A stretch of 31,036 bases of DNA from Gemmatimonadota bacterium (GCA_028875335.1 JAPPEF010000388.1:1-31036); one strand, 5' to 3'; counted from the stretch's first letter, positions 7,541 to 15,127 are shown. Notes: generated from the letters alone by a model not told the origin. Made by a program: numbers and translations.

Positions 7541-8551
7541 ATGCAGCGATATTCTCGGATTCATCCTGCTGCAAGCCCTATCCTCACCCGTTTCATCTCC
7601 GCCTCCGCAGAGAACGGAGCGGCAGTAAGAAAAAACCGATTCATCGCCTACCTCGTCGCACTGAATTTTTTAGGGAGTATCGCCTGGGCTGCGGAAACGC
7701 CCGAGACGGTCTTGATCCGCCAGGTTTTGAGCACTGAAAAATCCGGCCACCGTCGGGGAAATGCAGACGTAGCCATCCAAGCCTATGCCGATCATGCCGT
7801 CGTCTATGAAGGGCATCATTCGGCGGATCCACGAGGGTGGACCGTGCTCCGCGAAAACCGAGCGGTCTTAGCTCGAGCCTTAGCCGCTGATTTCGAGCAT
7901 CGGCGCTACGATCTCAACCGCACGGTGTTGTTTATTCTCGCCCGCAACGACAAAGCCATCGTCGCTACTCAGGACTCTGGTTTGGTCATCGATAGGCAAA
8001 GCGGTACTAGCCAGTCCCTCGACATGTATCGCCTGTGGACCTTTACCAAAGACGATGACCAATGGCTCGCCGCCAGCGTCTTCCAAAATATCGCAGATAC
8101 CACGGCTATAGCACCTGCTTCCGCGGCGAGCGCGACGTACATCGCGGCCATATTGGAGCGAGAAGCCGAGGCTTGGCAAAACAAAGACATCGGGGCCATA
8201 GTGGCGGCCGTTGATGAGGACTTCGTCGCCTACGACGCCTATCACCTGATGGACCGAACTAAGTGGCGCATTGCATTCAGCGACGCCGAGGAATTTGAGG
8301 CTTGGCTGAAAAAGCGATTGACGTATGCGAACTATACCATCGATCGGCGCGTGATTTACACCAATCTAGGTGAAAACGGGTTGACAGCCTTGGCCTTGAC
8401 CGAGGAGACGGTCTCTGTCTCCCACGAAAAAGGCTCGGCGATCCACAGTATGAAGCGATATGTATTTTGGGGATTGAGTCGCAGGTCAGGGGATTGGAAA
8501 ATTACCCAGTTGCTCGCGAACTTGCCGATTCCCCGGAGTATAGAAGAGTAG
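7541..8551 (+). CDS. Exported protein with two NTF2/SnoaL-like domains
   Basis: A 336-residue protein with a probable signal peptide: basic region to R33, hydrophobic core FIAYLVALNFLGSIAWA, and a likely cleavage after AWA (residue 50). The remainder falls into two similar halves (about 52-185 and 200-330). Each has a long helix (TVLIRQVLSTEKSGHRRGNADVA; IAAILEREAEAWQNKDIGAI) followed by AxVYEGHH/DFVAYDAYH-like strands, the pattern of ketosteroid-isomerase/NTF2-like cone folds. No catalytic residues can be assigned. The start ATG 7541 has a strong SD (GAAGGGAG), yet this leaves an unusually long 33-residue n-region and no alternative in-frame start lies nearer the hydrophobic core. Probably periplasmic; function unknown. 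Confidence 0.75.
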   Translation: MQRYSRIHPAASPILTRFISASAENGAAVRKNRFIAYLVALNFLGSIAWAAETPETVLIRQVLSTEKSGHRRGNADVAIQAYADHAVVYEGHHSADPRGWTVLRENRAVLARALAADFEHRRYDLNRTVLFILARNDKAIVATQDSGLVIDRQSGTSQSLDMYRLWTFTKDDDQWLAASVFQNIADTTAIAPASAASATYIAAILEREAEAWQNKDIGAIVAAVDEDFVAYDAYHLMDRTKWRIAFSDAEEFEAWLKKRLTYANYTIDRRVIYTNLGENGLTALALTEETVSVSHEKGSAIHSMKRYVFWGLSRRSGDWKITQLLANLPIPRSIEE

Positions 8552-8577
8552 CGTCAGGCACTGCGAAAGGAGTGTGT

Positions 8578-8871
8578 ATGTCCCCGGCTGCGCTTCCGCC
8601 CAATCCCAACCTAGAGCAACTCAAGAAGCAAGCCAAAAGCCTGCTGAAGGGCCACCGATCCGCTGATCCCGCCAGCGCGCAGCGGCTCAGGCAAACCTTG
8701 TCGCATTTGTCCGAGCGGACGGACGACGAGATATTTCAGGCCAAGTTCTCCTTGAGAAACGCCCAACTGGTCATTGCCCGCGAGTATGGCTTCGAGCGAT
8801 GGGCCGATTTGAAGCGGCACGTCGAGTCTCGCCGTGCGACCGAGACCATATATATTTACCTGAATGGTTGA
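8578..8871 (+). CDS. Small ankyrin-associated N-terminal domain protein
   Basis: Start ATG 8578 follows AAAGGAG at 8567-8572; the 97-residue product begins MSPAALPPNPNLEQLKKQAK. The pattern LPPNP-LEQLKKQAKSLLK, then an Ala/Arg-rich helix, then LRNAQLVIAREYGFERWADL is the N-terminal module I know from bacterial ankyrin-repeat or glyoxalase-like proteins, where it precedes a larger domain. Here translation ends soon after this module (ETIYIYLNG), so it is either a genuine stand-alone version or a truncated gene. It starts 26 bp after the SnoaL-like gene and 24 bp before the SDR, so it is probably in the same transcript. Function unknown. Confidence 0.75.
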   Translation: MSPAALPPNPNLEQLKKQAKSLLKGHRSADPASAQRLRQTLSHLSERTDDEIFQAKFSLRNAQLVIAREYGFERWADLKRHVESRRATETIYIYLNG

Positions 8872-8895
8872 CAGATTATCAGGAGGTACCTCGCA

Positions 8896-9579
8896 GTGAA
8901 TGCACTTATTACAGGTGCCAGTTCTGGCATTGGAGAGACTATCGCGCGGCGGCTGGCAGAGGCTGGACACCGAGTTGCGCTGATGGCGCGGCGTGTGGAG
9001 CGGGTGCAAGCTATCGCCGCTGAGTTGGACGGCGCGGTAGCGGTGCCGGGCGATGTGGGGATTGTTGCGGATTGCGAAGCTGCGGTGCGGGAGTCAGTAG
9101 AAGCGTTTGGGGGCCTCGACGCGCTGGTCAATGCGGCCGGGACTTGGGTGGAGGAGCCGCTTGCCGAGGTCAGCTACGAGGACCTGCGTGCCTTTGTCGA
9201 TACGGATGTAAACGGCGCGTTGCAGATTACGCGCGCCGCCCTGCCGGAGTTGATGCAAAGTGGCGGACGGATACTACATATCAACGGCTTGCAGGGATTG
9301 ATCCGCGCGCGGCCGCCGGTGCTCTATGCGGCGGTTGAGTCCGCAGTGCGCGGGCTGTGCGAGAGTTTGCGCTGGGAAGTAGCGGAGAAGGGAGTTCACG
9401 TCGGGTTAATTACTCTAGGCTCGGTGGCTAGCCCCGATCCGGTGCCGTTGCACGAGAGCGACCGGCGTTTTCGCCTGAGCCGCGATGAAGTTGCCGACGC
9501 TGCGTGTTTTGTACTGGCACAGCCGCGTGGGGTCAATGTCGATGAACTGGTGCTGACGCCGCTAGGGCAGCAGTGGTGA
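8896..9579 (+). CDS. Short-chain dehydrogenase/reductase (SDR) with non-canonical active site
   Basis: Rossmann-fold SDR of 227 residues. It keeps the cofactor loop TGASSGIG (6-13), ARR after strand 2 (suggesting NADP(H) preference), GDV (52-54) and VNAAG (78-82). The catalytic centre is changed: the expected YxxxK reads Y144-A-A-V-E148, with Glu for Lys, and the Ser position reads LHINGLQG, with Asn/Gly (130-131). Classical SDR chemistry needs Tyr, Lys and Ser, so oxidoreductase activity is doubtful. The start is GTG 8896 with a perfect AGGAGG at 8881-8886. It converges with higA 10 bp downstream. Confidence 0.85.
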   Translation: MNALITGASSGIGETIARRLAEAGHRVALMARRVERVQAIAAELDGAVAVPGDVGIVADCEAAVRESVEAFGGLDALVNAAGTWVEEPLAEVSYEDLRAFVDTDVNGALQITRAALPELMQSGGRILHINGLQGLIRARPPVLYAAVESAVRGLCESLRWEVAEKGVHVGLITLGSVASPDPVPLHESDRRFRLSRDEVADAACFVLAQPRGVNVDELVLTPLGQQW

Positions 9580-9589
9580 GGAAATTCGT

Positions 9590-9886
9590 TCAAGCGTGAG
9601 CGTATGCCTCGACGAGCGGTTCAATGGTGCTGATGTCGGTCGAGGCACGGGCGAGGTCGAGGTCATACATTCGTTGGAGGTTCAGCCAGAACTCAGGGGT
9701 CATCCCTAGGGCCTGTCCGATTCGCAGCGCTGTATCCGCTGTGATTGATCTACGGCAGTGGACGATTTCGTTGATGCGTATCGGGGGCACTCCGATGGTC
9801 TTAGCCAGACGATACTGGCTGATGCCGAGTTCGTCCAAGATCTCTGCCAGATGTTCTCCTGGATGAATCGCAGTTGTTGCGGTCAT
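9590..9886 (-). CDS. higA: HigA-family antitoxin
   Basis: Helix-turn-helix antitoxin and autorepressor of a type II toxin-antitoxin pair, 98 residues. The opening IHPGEHLAEILDELGISQYRL is the classic HigA N-terminus, the HTH spans about residues 22-42 (ISQYRLAKTIGVPPIRINEIV), and the end TPEFWLNLQRMYDLDLA is the conserved dimerisation helix. It follows higB by 12 bp on the same strand, in the toxin-first order usual for higBA. It would neutralise HigB and repress the promoter at 10186-10214. Confidence 0.95.
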   Translation of the reverse strand: MTATTAIHPGEHLAEILDELGISQYRLAKTIGVPPIRINEIVHCRRSITADTALRIGQALGMTPEFWLNLQRMYDLDLARASTDISTIEPLVEAYAHA

Positions 9887-9898
9887 TGGATTTTCTCC

Positions 9899-10177
9899 TC
9901 AGTGATAGTCGGTGATTTCGATATCCATAGCGCCTTGGTCTGTCCATTTAAAGCACACGCGCCACTGGTCATTAATGCGAATGCTATACTGGCCGATCCG
10001 GTTCCCGCGTAGCGATTTAAGGCGATGGGAGGGCGGCACCCGAAGGTCGGCTAGTACAGTCGCCGCAACCACTCGCTGCAACCTCATTCGCGCCCGGCGT
10101 TGGATGTCAATAGGCAGGCGACGGACCGTTTGTCCATAAAATATCCGTTCAGTGTTATGGTCCCTGAATCGATTCAT
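9899..10177 (-). CDS. higB: HigB-family mRNA-interferase toxin
   Basis: RelE-superfamily, ribosome-dependent endoribonuclease, 92 residues. Family features are FRDHNTERIFYG at the start, RLPIDIQRRARMRLQRVVAA, the core HRLKSLRGNRIGQYSIRINDQWRVCFKW and the C-terminal IEITDYH. The basic and aromatic residues of the last half are those implicated in mRNA cleavage in the family. Start ATG 10177 matches the usual N-terminus but has no SD; the promoter lies so close that the mRNA may be leaderless. Confidence 0.95.
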   Translation of the reverse strand: MNRFRDHNTERIFYGQTVRRLPIDIQRRARMRLQRVVAATVLADLRVPPSHRLKSLRGNRIGQYSIRINDQWRVCFKWTDQGAMDIEITDYH

Positions 10178-10185
10178 CGCAATTC

Positions 10186-10214
10186 ATAATAACGCGACGC
10201 ATTAATAACGTCAA
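10186..10214 (-). promoter_or_regulatory. higBA promoter and probable HigA operator
   Basis: Read on the minus strand: TTGACG (10214-10209), a 17-bp spacer, TATTAT (10191-10186), a near-consensus sigma-70 promoter. Two direct copies of CGTTATTA (complements of 10203-10210 and 10187-10194), 16 bp apart, overlap the -35 and -10 and are good candidates for HigA binding. Confidence 0.7.
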
Positions 10215-10255
10215 GGATATACACTGATATAACGGGCCATCGCCGCTTATCCCAT

Positions 10256-10331
10256 AAGTTTATATTGTTTTTTTTACAGTTATTCTGTAAGTTTGCATTG
10301 TTTTTTTACGGTTGTTCCGTAAATTTGCAAT
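10256..10331 (+). repeat. Tandem palindromic leader repeat upstream of DUF4143 ATPase
   Basis: Two tandem units (10256-10288, 33 bp; 10289-10320, 32 bp) and a partial third unit (from 10321) run into the ATPase start. Each full unit has AAGTTT--ATTG, a T-tract and a palindrome: TTACAG/CTGTAA with loop TTATT (10274-10290), and TTACGG/CCGTAA with loop TTGTT (10306-10322). The palindromes are exactly 32 bp apart, about three helical turns. The one difference in the stems (A-T versus G-C) is changed in both arms, so symmetry is kept. Likely a paired operator or RNA hairpins. Confidence 0.7.
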
Positions 10332-11513
10332 GTGCAAAATTCCTCAAGACAGCGTCTGCTCGAATTGCCCGAGCGCTCCTTTTTTCTCTTTGGTCCGCGT
10401 GGGGTGGGCAAAAGCACTTGGCTGCGTCAGGTCTTGCCCAATGCCGCCTTCTTCGATTTGCTCGACGCGGTCCTCTATCTGCAGCTATCTCAGAATCCCC
10501 ACGACCTAGAGGCACTAGTCGGCGATAGGGCGGCGGATTCGTGGATCGTGCTCGACGAAATCCAGAAAGTACCGGCTCTATTAGACGAGGTGCATCGCCT
10601 GTTGGAAATGCGGCGCTGGCGTTTTGCCCTTTGCGGCTCATCGGCGCGCACGTTGCGACGGGGCGGCGTCAACCTGCTCGGCGGACGCGCGCTGACCCGC
10701 TTCATGGGACCGTTTTCCCAGCGGGAATTGGGTTCTGACTTCGACGCTGACTTTTCCCTGCAATGGGGCCTTTTGCCCCTCGTGCAAGCAGACCGACGGT
10801 ACGCCGCCGACCTGCTGCAGGCTTATGTCCATACGTATATCAAGGAAGAAATCAGCGAAGAGGGCTTGGTGCGCCGGCTACCTCCTTTTCTCCGCTTTCT
10901 CGAAGTCGCCGGTCTGCTCAATGGCCAAGTCGTCAACGGCCTAAACATCGCCCGCGATGCCGCCATCCCGCGCAGCAGCGTCGATGGGTACTTCTCCATT
11001 CTTCAGGACACCTTGCTCGGCCACTTCTTGCCTGCCTACCGCCCTCAGCTCAAAGTGCGAGAAAAAGCCCGTCCTAAATTCTACTGGTTCGATGCTGGGG
11101 TGGCCCGGGCCGCCGCCGGCCTCACCTATGACCCGCCTGATCGCCTGTGGCTGGGTGCAGCCCTAGAGACTTTGGTCTATCACGAATTGCGCGTCTATAA
11201 TCACGTGTACAACAAACACCGTCCCATCGCCTTTTACCGCACTCCCGCTGGCGCAGAAATCGACTTTGTCATTGAAACGCGCAAGCGCACGACTTCCTCG
11301 CCGCCGCACGTTGTCTGTTTGGAAATCAAGTTGGCGGAAAAGTGGAACCGGAGTTGGGAGCGGTCCATGCGCTCCTTGCACGAGACAGAGGGCATTGAGG
11401 TAGAGCGCATGATCGGCGTCTATACCGGCGAGCGAGTTTATCACTACGACGGCCTAGACGTGTGGCCGTTGGAGGAGTTTTTGCGCCGACTGTACGAGGG
11501 CGAGGTCTTTTAG
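10332..11513 (+). CDS. AAA ATPase with DUF4143 C-terminal domain
   Basis: 393-residue P-loop ATPase of the widespread ATPase/DUF4143 family, thought to act in nucleic-acid or defence/mobile-element contexts but poorly characterised. Walker A is GPRGVGKST (21-29), Walker B is WIVLDEIQ (71-78), and a sensor-like ALCGSSAR follows (99-106). The C-terminal part has a winged-helix-like region (IPRSSVDGYFSILQDTLL) and a nuclease-fold-like segment (GAEIDFVIE, then VVCLEIKLA) resembling PD-(D/E)xK motifs. The start is GTG 10332 without an SD, directly after a tandem palindromic leader. It stands alone, adjacent to higBA. Confidence 0.9.
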   Translation: MQNSSRQRLLELPERSFFLFGPRGVGKSTWLRQVLPNAAFFDLLDAVLYLQLSQNPHDLEALVGDRAADSWIVLDEIQKVPALLDEVHRLLEMRRWRFALCGSSARTLRRGGVNLLGGRALTRFMGPFSQRELGSDFDADFSLQWGLLPLVQADRRYAADLLQAYVHTYIKEEISEEGLVRRLPPFLRFLEVAGLLNGQVVNGLNIARDAAIPRSSVDGYFSILQDTLLGHFLPAYRPQLKVREKARPKFYWFDAGVARAAAGLTYDPPDRLWLGAALETLVYHELRVYNHVYNKHRPIAFYRTPAGAEIDFVIETRKRTTSSPPHVVCLEIKLAEKWNRSWERSMRSLHETEGIEVERMIGVYTGERVYHYDGLDVWPLEEFLRRLYEGEVF

Positions 11514-11551
11514 TATCCGACCGCGTCAGCAAGAAGGCCGACGCGCCCGCC

Positions 11552-12565
11552 TCAAGCCGCGACGGGCGTGGGCAATTCCGGTACGTATTCGTAGTCTGGC
11601 TCGGCCTTTTGCCGTTCGAGAATGGCGGCGATTTCCGTCCACGCTGCATACAGCCCCTGCGGACAGTGCGGCAGATCGCTTTTGATGGCCGCGTGTAGTT
11701 TGCCGAGCCGGTAGCACGGCACGCCGGCGTACATGTGGTGTTCGATGTGGTAGTTCATGTGCCAGTAGAGGAAGCGGAAGAACGGATTCAAGATGACCGT
11801 GCGGGTGCAGAGCCGGAAGTCCGGCACGTCGTCCTGCAAGCCGATGTGCTGGGTGTTGTTGCACAGAAACAGCAACCAGCCGCCGTAAAAAGGCGCGAGC
11901 GTAACGAGCACTGGCACCATCCACAGGCCGAAGTACAAGGATACTACTACGATTAGGGCGTGCCCCACCAGCAAGAAGCGATCCCAGCGGATGAGCCGTC
12001 GCCGCTTGTCTGGGTCCGACTCGGGGAAGATCGCCAGCTCCCATTCGCCCTCTAATTTCCCGCGTGCCCGCCGCCAAGTCGCCTTGTAGCGGGCGTACAA
12101 GCCCCACGGATTTACAATGGCACTCTTGAGAAAATCCACGAATCGCAATCGGGCCGGCAGGACCACTTCGAGATCGTCGGGCGGGTGTAGAGTGTACTTG
12201 TGGTGCTCGGCGTGACTGGTCCAGAAGTGGATGTGGTTATACCCGCCGAGAAAGCTGAACACGCGCAGGAAGAAGTAGTTGAGGAACTTGCTCTTGAAGA
12301 CTGTGGAGTGACACAATTCGTGGAAGCCGTTGAGCAAAAAGGCGTAGAACGTGCCGTGGAAAAAGAGGATCAGCAGCAACCACGGCAGGGCCAAGTGCTC
12401 GGCCGCGTACCAAGCCCCCGCGCCCGTCGCCGCCAGCAGACCCAAATGCGCCAGCGTTTGTAGCAGGCCCCAAAAGTCGCTGCGCTGATTGAGCGCAGCG
12501 AGCGTCTCGCGCGGCAAGGGACACCGATACCAGTTTATTTTGCGCTGGTTTTTTGTCATTTCCAT
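11552..12565 (-). CDS. Fatty acid desaturase (membrane di-iron)
   Basis: Integral membrane desaturase/hydroxylase, 337 residues, using a di-iron centre to introduce a double bond or hydroxyl into a lipid chain. The three histidine boxes are HELCH (82-86), HAEHH (118-122) and HIEHH (273-277), with an extra NNTQH (236-240). Hydrophobic segments lie at about 39-53, 60-79, 95-108, 198-214 and 216-235. Start ATG 12565 is placed by AGAGGAGAA just upstream; an in-frame extension upstream runs through a dispersed repeat and is rejected. It is convergent with the ATPase (38 bp). It is the distal gene of a minus-strand series but is separated from creatininase by 211 bp containing the repeat, so it probably has its own promoter. 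Confidence 0.9.
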   Translation of the reverse strand: MEMTKNQRKINWYRCPLPRETLAALNQRSDFWGLLQTLAHLGLLAATGAGAWYAAEHLALPWLLLILFFHGTFYAFLLNGFHELCHSTVFKSKFLNYFFLRVFSFLGGYNHIHFWTSHAEHHKYTLHPPDDLEVVLPARLRFVDFLKSAIVNPWGLYARYKATWRRARGKLEGEWELAIFPESDPDKRRRLIRWDRFLLVGHALIVVVSLYFGLWMVPVLVTLAPFYGGWLLFLCNNTQHIGLQDDVPDFRLCTRTVILNPFFRFLYWHMNYHIEHHMYAGVPCYRLGKLHAAIKSDLPHCPQGLYAAWTEIAAILERQKAEPDYEYVPELPTPVAA

Positions 12566-12637
12566 GGTGTGTTCTCCTCTAAAAAAGCTAACCTTACTGT
12601 CGCAATTTTGCGCTGGCTGGGCAAATTTTAGGTATGG

Positions 12638-12731
12638 GATGCTTCGACTCCGCTTCGCTCCGCTCAGCATGACTGGAACGAGTACCGCCAGCCTGTCATG
12701 CTGAGCGGCCACGTAGTGGTGGCGAAGCATC
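12638..12731. repeat. Dispersed palindromic repeat (full inverted copy)
   Basis: GATGCTTCG (12638-12646) plus CGCTCAGCATGAC (12661-12673) are matched in reverse by GTCATGCTGAGCG (12695-12707) and CGAAGCATC (12723-12731), giving a long stem with an internal loop. A half copy of the same sequence sits at 20420-20445. Non-coding, REP- or MITE-like. Confidence 0.75.
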
Positions 12732-12776
12732 TAGGCTCAAGCAGCACCAACGCCTGAACTCTGAGTAAAGTCCGCG

Positions 12777-13511
12777 CTACAAGTGCCCCTTCCTTATGTC
12801 CTCGACAATGCGGACCAACACTTCGACCGCGGAGCGGATGAAGCGCTCCCCCTTTTCGGCGGACCCATAGGTGGGGTCGCCGTAGGTGCCTTGGTCGGTC
12901 GATTGGTGGATCCAGCGGTAGCGGGCGACTTGGCCGGCGCGCTCGGATTGCGGCGGATGGCCGTCCTTTTGTAGGCGATCTGCTTTGACCCACTCGGGAT
13001 GCAGGGCCATCATCAGCGAGGTCTCCATCTCGCCCGCGTGACCCCAACCATGAGGCCCCGCCTCCCTGATCTCGCCCAGCTCGTCGTAGGCGAACCAAGA
13101 GGTGCCATAGATTCTCGCGTCGGGGCACTTCTCCATTAGCCGCTGAAGGGAGACGTTCATATTGGGAACATTGCCGCCGTGGCCGTTGACGATGAGGATT
13201 TTGTCGAAGTCGGCGTGGACCATGCTGCTGACGGTATCGACGATCATGTTGATGTGGGTCTCTGATCGGGCTGTTATCGTGCCCTTAAACCGCAGGTGGT
13301 GCGGAGAGTAGCCCAGCCATTGCGCCGGGAGACAGAGGACCTGATCGGGAATTTCCGCGTCGAGGCGATCGACGATGGCGGCGACCTCGGCGGTGTCCGT
13401 TATAAACGGCAGATGCGGTCCGTGCTGTTCAAACGCCGCTATGGGATATATGACTACCGCGTCTCTGGACACCTGCTCCAGGTCGGGCCAAGTGAGTTCA
13501 GCTAGTTTCAC
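12777..13511 (-). CDS. Creatininase-family amidohydrolase
   Basis: Metal-dependent hydrolase of the creatininase superfamily (creatinine, formamide and related cyclic or linear amides), 244 residues, cytoplasmic. Metal-site residues are visible in FEQHGPHLPFITDT (E28, H30, D39), VNGHGGN (H111) and GHAGEMETS (E161). Start GTG 13511 follows GGGAGAA and lies 2 bp after the upstream PhyH stop codon, indicating translational coupling. The longer upstream frame overlaps the PhyH gene and is spurious. The substrate may be a product of the coupled dioxygenase, but this is inference. Confidence 0.92.
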   Translation of the reverse strand: MKLAELTWPDLEQVSRDAVVIYPIAAFEQHGPHLPFITDTAEVAAIVDRLDAEIPDQVLCLPAQWLGYSPHHLRFKGTITARSETHINMIVDTVSSMVHADFDKILIVNGHGGNVPNMNVSLQRLMEKCPDARIYGTSWFAYDELGEIREAGPHGWGHAGEMETSLMMALHPEWVKADRLQKDGHPPQSERAGQVARYRWIHQSTDQGTYGDPTYGSAEKGERFIRSAVEVLVRIVEDIRKGHL

Positions 13512-13513
13512 GA

Positions 13514-14389
13514 TTAGTTCTCCCAGCGGTCTGGATTGATGCCCGGTGCGTCGCGCTGCATGCCTTGGGGTTTGTGGACCTGCTTCCACTCCTTGCCGGT
13601 GGTGTTGCGGCTTTGGAGAAAAGGTTTGGCCATGGCTGGCGCGTTCTCCACCCATTCTGAGTCCCACTCGTCCATCGGCTGAACCGGGCCTGCCCAAGCC
13701 GGCCGGTAGCCGAACTGGATCAGTTCCCGAGGGGCCAAGTCCCTGTTGGGATGGGTGCCGTGGAAGAGGAGGGCGGGGATCATTACTACCGAACCGGCCT
13801 TGGCACAGAGCGTGATTTCCTGCGGGTGCGAGACATAGCGCACGTACGGGTTGGCTTGGGCGTGGAACGAGAGATGGGAGCGCGGGATGAGCCGGAAGGG
13901 CGCGCGCTCGGGCGACAGGTCGTCGAGGTAGTAGAGCACCCGCAAAAGGCGCGGCGAAGAGCCTTCGAAGCCAAAGATCGACGAGCCGAATGGCTGGCCG
14001 TCGGTGTGCATTGAAATGCCCGGCGAGCCGGAGAGGGTGCGGGTAAAAAGCCCGTGCGTGAAGACGATGTCCGGCCCCATGAGCGCTTTGAGGAATTCCG
14101 CGATCGGCGGATAGCCGATCAACTCGGCTACCAACCGGCTCGCGCATTGGGGCTCGTGGTGGAAGGTTTGAGCCTCGCTGTAGTCCTTTTGTCCCATCGG
14201 CAGGTCTTTTAGCTCGGCCTTTAGCGCTGCAATGTGCTCGGCGTCAAGCACGTCTGGCATGAGCACGTAGCCCTCCATTTCGAGATGGCGGATCTGCTGG
14301 CTTAAGGAGAAAGCGGCAAAATCAGTCTCATCGACCGTCATAAAGCCGATTTCTTCTTTGGGATCAATTTTTACGGTGGTGGTCTCCAT
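13514..14389 (-). CDS. PhyH-like Fe(II)/2-oxoglutarate dioxygenase (canonical HxD)
   Basis: 291-residue PhyH-family oxygenase. The iron triad is complete: MHTDGQ (H128, D130) and LFHGTHPN (H210); RELIQFGYRP supplies the likely 2-oxoglutarate Arg (R221). An N-terminal helix (MEGYVLMPDVLDAEHIAALK) precedes the core. Start ATG 14389 has a GGAGG site just upstream. It is followed by creatininase with a 2-bp gap and preceded by the RraA-like gene 75 bp away, with a dispersed palindrome between. A C-terminal Trp/Pro/Arg-rich tail of about 50 residues may cover the active site. Expected to hydroxylate a small molecule; substrate unknown. Confidence 0.9.
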   Translation of the reverse strand: METTTVKIDPKEEIGFMTVDETDFAAFSLSQQIRHLEMEGYVLMPDVLDAEHIAALKAELKDLPMGQKDYSEAQTFHHEPQCASRLVAELIGYPPIAEFLKALMGPDIVFTHGLFTRTLSGSPGISMHTDGQPFGSSIFGFEGSSPRLLRVLYYLDDLSPERAPFRLIPRSHLSFHAQANPYVRYVSHPQEITLCAKAGSVVMIPALLFHGTHPNRDLAPRELIQFGYRPAWAGPVQPMDEWDSEWVENAPAMAKPFLQSRNTTGKEWKQVHKPQGMQRDAPGINPDRWEN

Positions 14390-14443
14390 AGTGTCCTCCT
14401 TTGCTGGGCGCTACCCGTTGCGACGACTGGCGGGCGGCGATGA

Positions 14444-14464
14444 GGGCAACCACAAGGGTTGCCC
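14444..14464. repeat. Short dispersed palindrome abutting rraA-like stop codon
   Basis: GGGCAACC (14444-14451) and GGTTGCCC (14457-14464) form a perfect 8-bp stem with loop ACAAG. The next bases on the RraA side (14465-14467) are the stop codon of the RraA-like gene, so the element directly adjoins, and may supply, its terminus. The form GTAGGGGCAACCC..., as I recall, is a common dispersed repeat in several environmental phyla. Confidence 0.6.
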
Positions 14465-15127
14465 CTACCGGCGCGATTCTCGCCACTTGTCAAGAGAAAA
14501 GTCGTCTGAATCGTACAGTGCGAAAATCTTGGCCTCTTTGTCTCGCACTTCTGCGGCCAATTCCAACACTTCCTCGGCGTGTTCCAGCGGAATGCGCACG
14601 CAGCCGTCGCCGTCGCCAAAGATCAGGTCTCCCGGCCGAATCCGCACCGACCCTACGGTAATTGGCGCGTTGACTCGCGTCGCGTTGAATACGCCGTGCC
14701 CTGGCACCGTCCCCCAAGCGAAGATCGGCAGCCCGACCCGGCGGATCCCCTCCAAGTCGCGCACTGTTCCATCGACAACGGCTCCCACCGCGCCTAGCCG
14801 CTGGTGCAGCCGTGCCATGCCGTCGCCAAAACTGGCTCCGCGTCCGGGACGCGAGTCCACGTCCTTCATTACCGCGAACACGGGTCCCTCCGTGGCGTCG
14901 ATTGCCTCGTAGTACCCGTCCCAAGGGACTGCTACGGAGTCCGGGTCGTTGGTCGTTACTTCCGCGGTCACTGCATAGCCGATGACCGGACCCAATTCCG
15001 GCAGCAGATAGCGAATCCGGTGGTCGGTGTACTCTTCGTTGGGCAGGCCGCACTTTAATACGATAGCGTTGAAAATCGTCGGCGAGTCGAATTCCTTAAA
15101 AGCGTCTAGTACTTCGGGTTTGACCAT
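14465..15127 (-). CDS. RraA-like / 4-hydroxy-4-methyl-2-oxoglutarate aldolase family protein
   Basis: 220-residue RraA/HMG-aldolase family protein. Members either cleave 4-hydroxy-4-methyl-2-oxoglutarate or decarboxylate oxaloacetate (class II pyruvate aldolase chemistry), or bind RNase E. The key segment FGDGMARLHQRLGAVGAVV, then DGTVRDLEGIRRVGLP carries the Arg and Asp of the pyruvate/metal site (R123, D124), and RPGDLIFGDGDGCVRIP is the typical C-terminal motif. Start ATG 15127 is chosen because AGGAG lies 10 nt upstream; the in-frame extension to 15166 has no SD. It heads the minus-strand series RraA, PhyH, creatininase. Enzyme rather than RNase E regulator is favoured by this context. 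Confidence 0.88.
   Translation of the reverse strand: MVKPEVLDAFKEFDSPTIFNAIVLKCGLPNEEYTDHRIRYLLPELGPVIGYAVTAEVTTNDPDSVAVPWDGYYEAIDATEGPVFAVMKDVDSRPGRGASFGDGMARLHQRLGAVGAVVDGTVRDLEGIRRVGLPIFAWGTVPGHGVFNATRVNAPITVGSVRIRPGDLIFGDGDGCVRIPLEHAEEVLELAAEVRDKEAKIFALYDSDDFSLDKWRESRR

Noticed and set aside
10274..10322. Intrinsic terminators in the ATPase leader
   Set aside because: The T-tracts precede rather than follow the hairpins on the plus strand, and A-tracts follow on the minus strand.
11522..11545. Terminator between ATPase and desaturase (CGCGTC / GACGCG)
   Set aside because: Only 6-bp arms with a 12-nt loop and no T-tract.
12566..12730. 55-residue N-terminal extension of the desaturase
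   Set aside because: It translates the dispersed palindromic repeat; AGAGGAGAA marks ATG 12565 as the start.
13512..14147. Upstream extension of the creatininase frame to a 456-residue protein
   Set aside because: The extension is antisense-free but overlaps the PhyH-like gene on the same strand in another frame, has no family similarity, and a GGGAGAA-GTG start exists at 13511.
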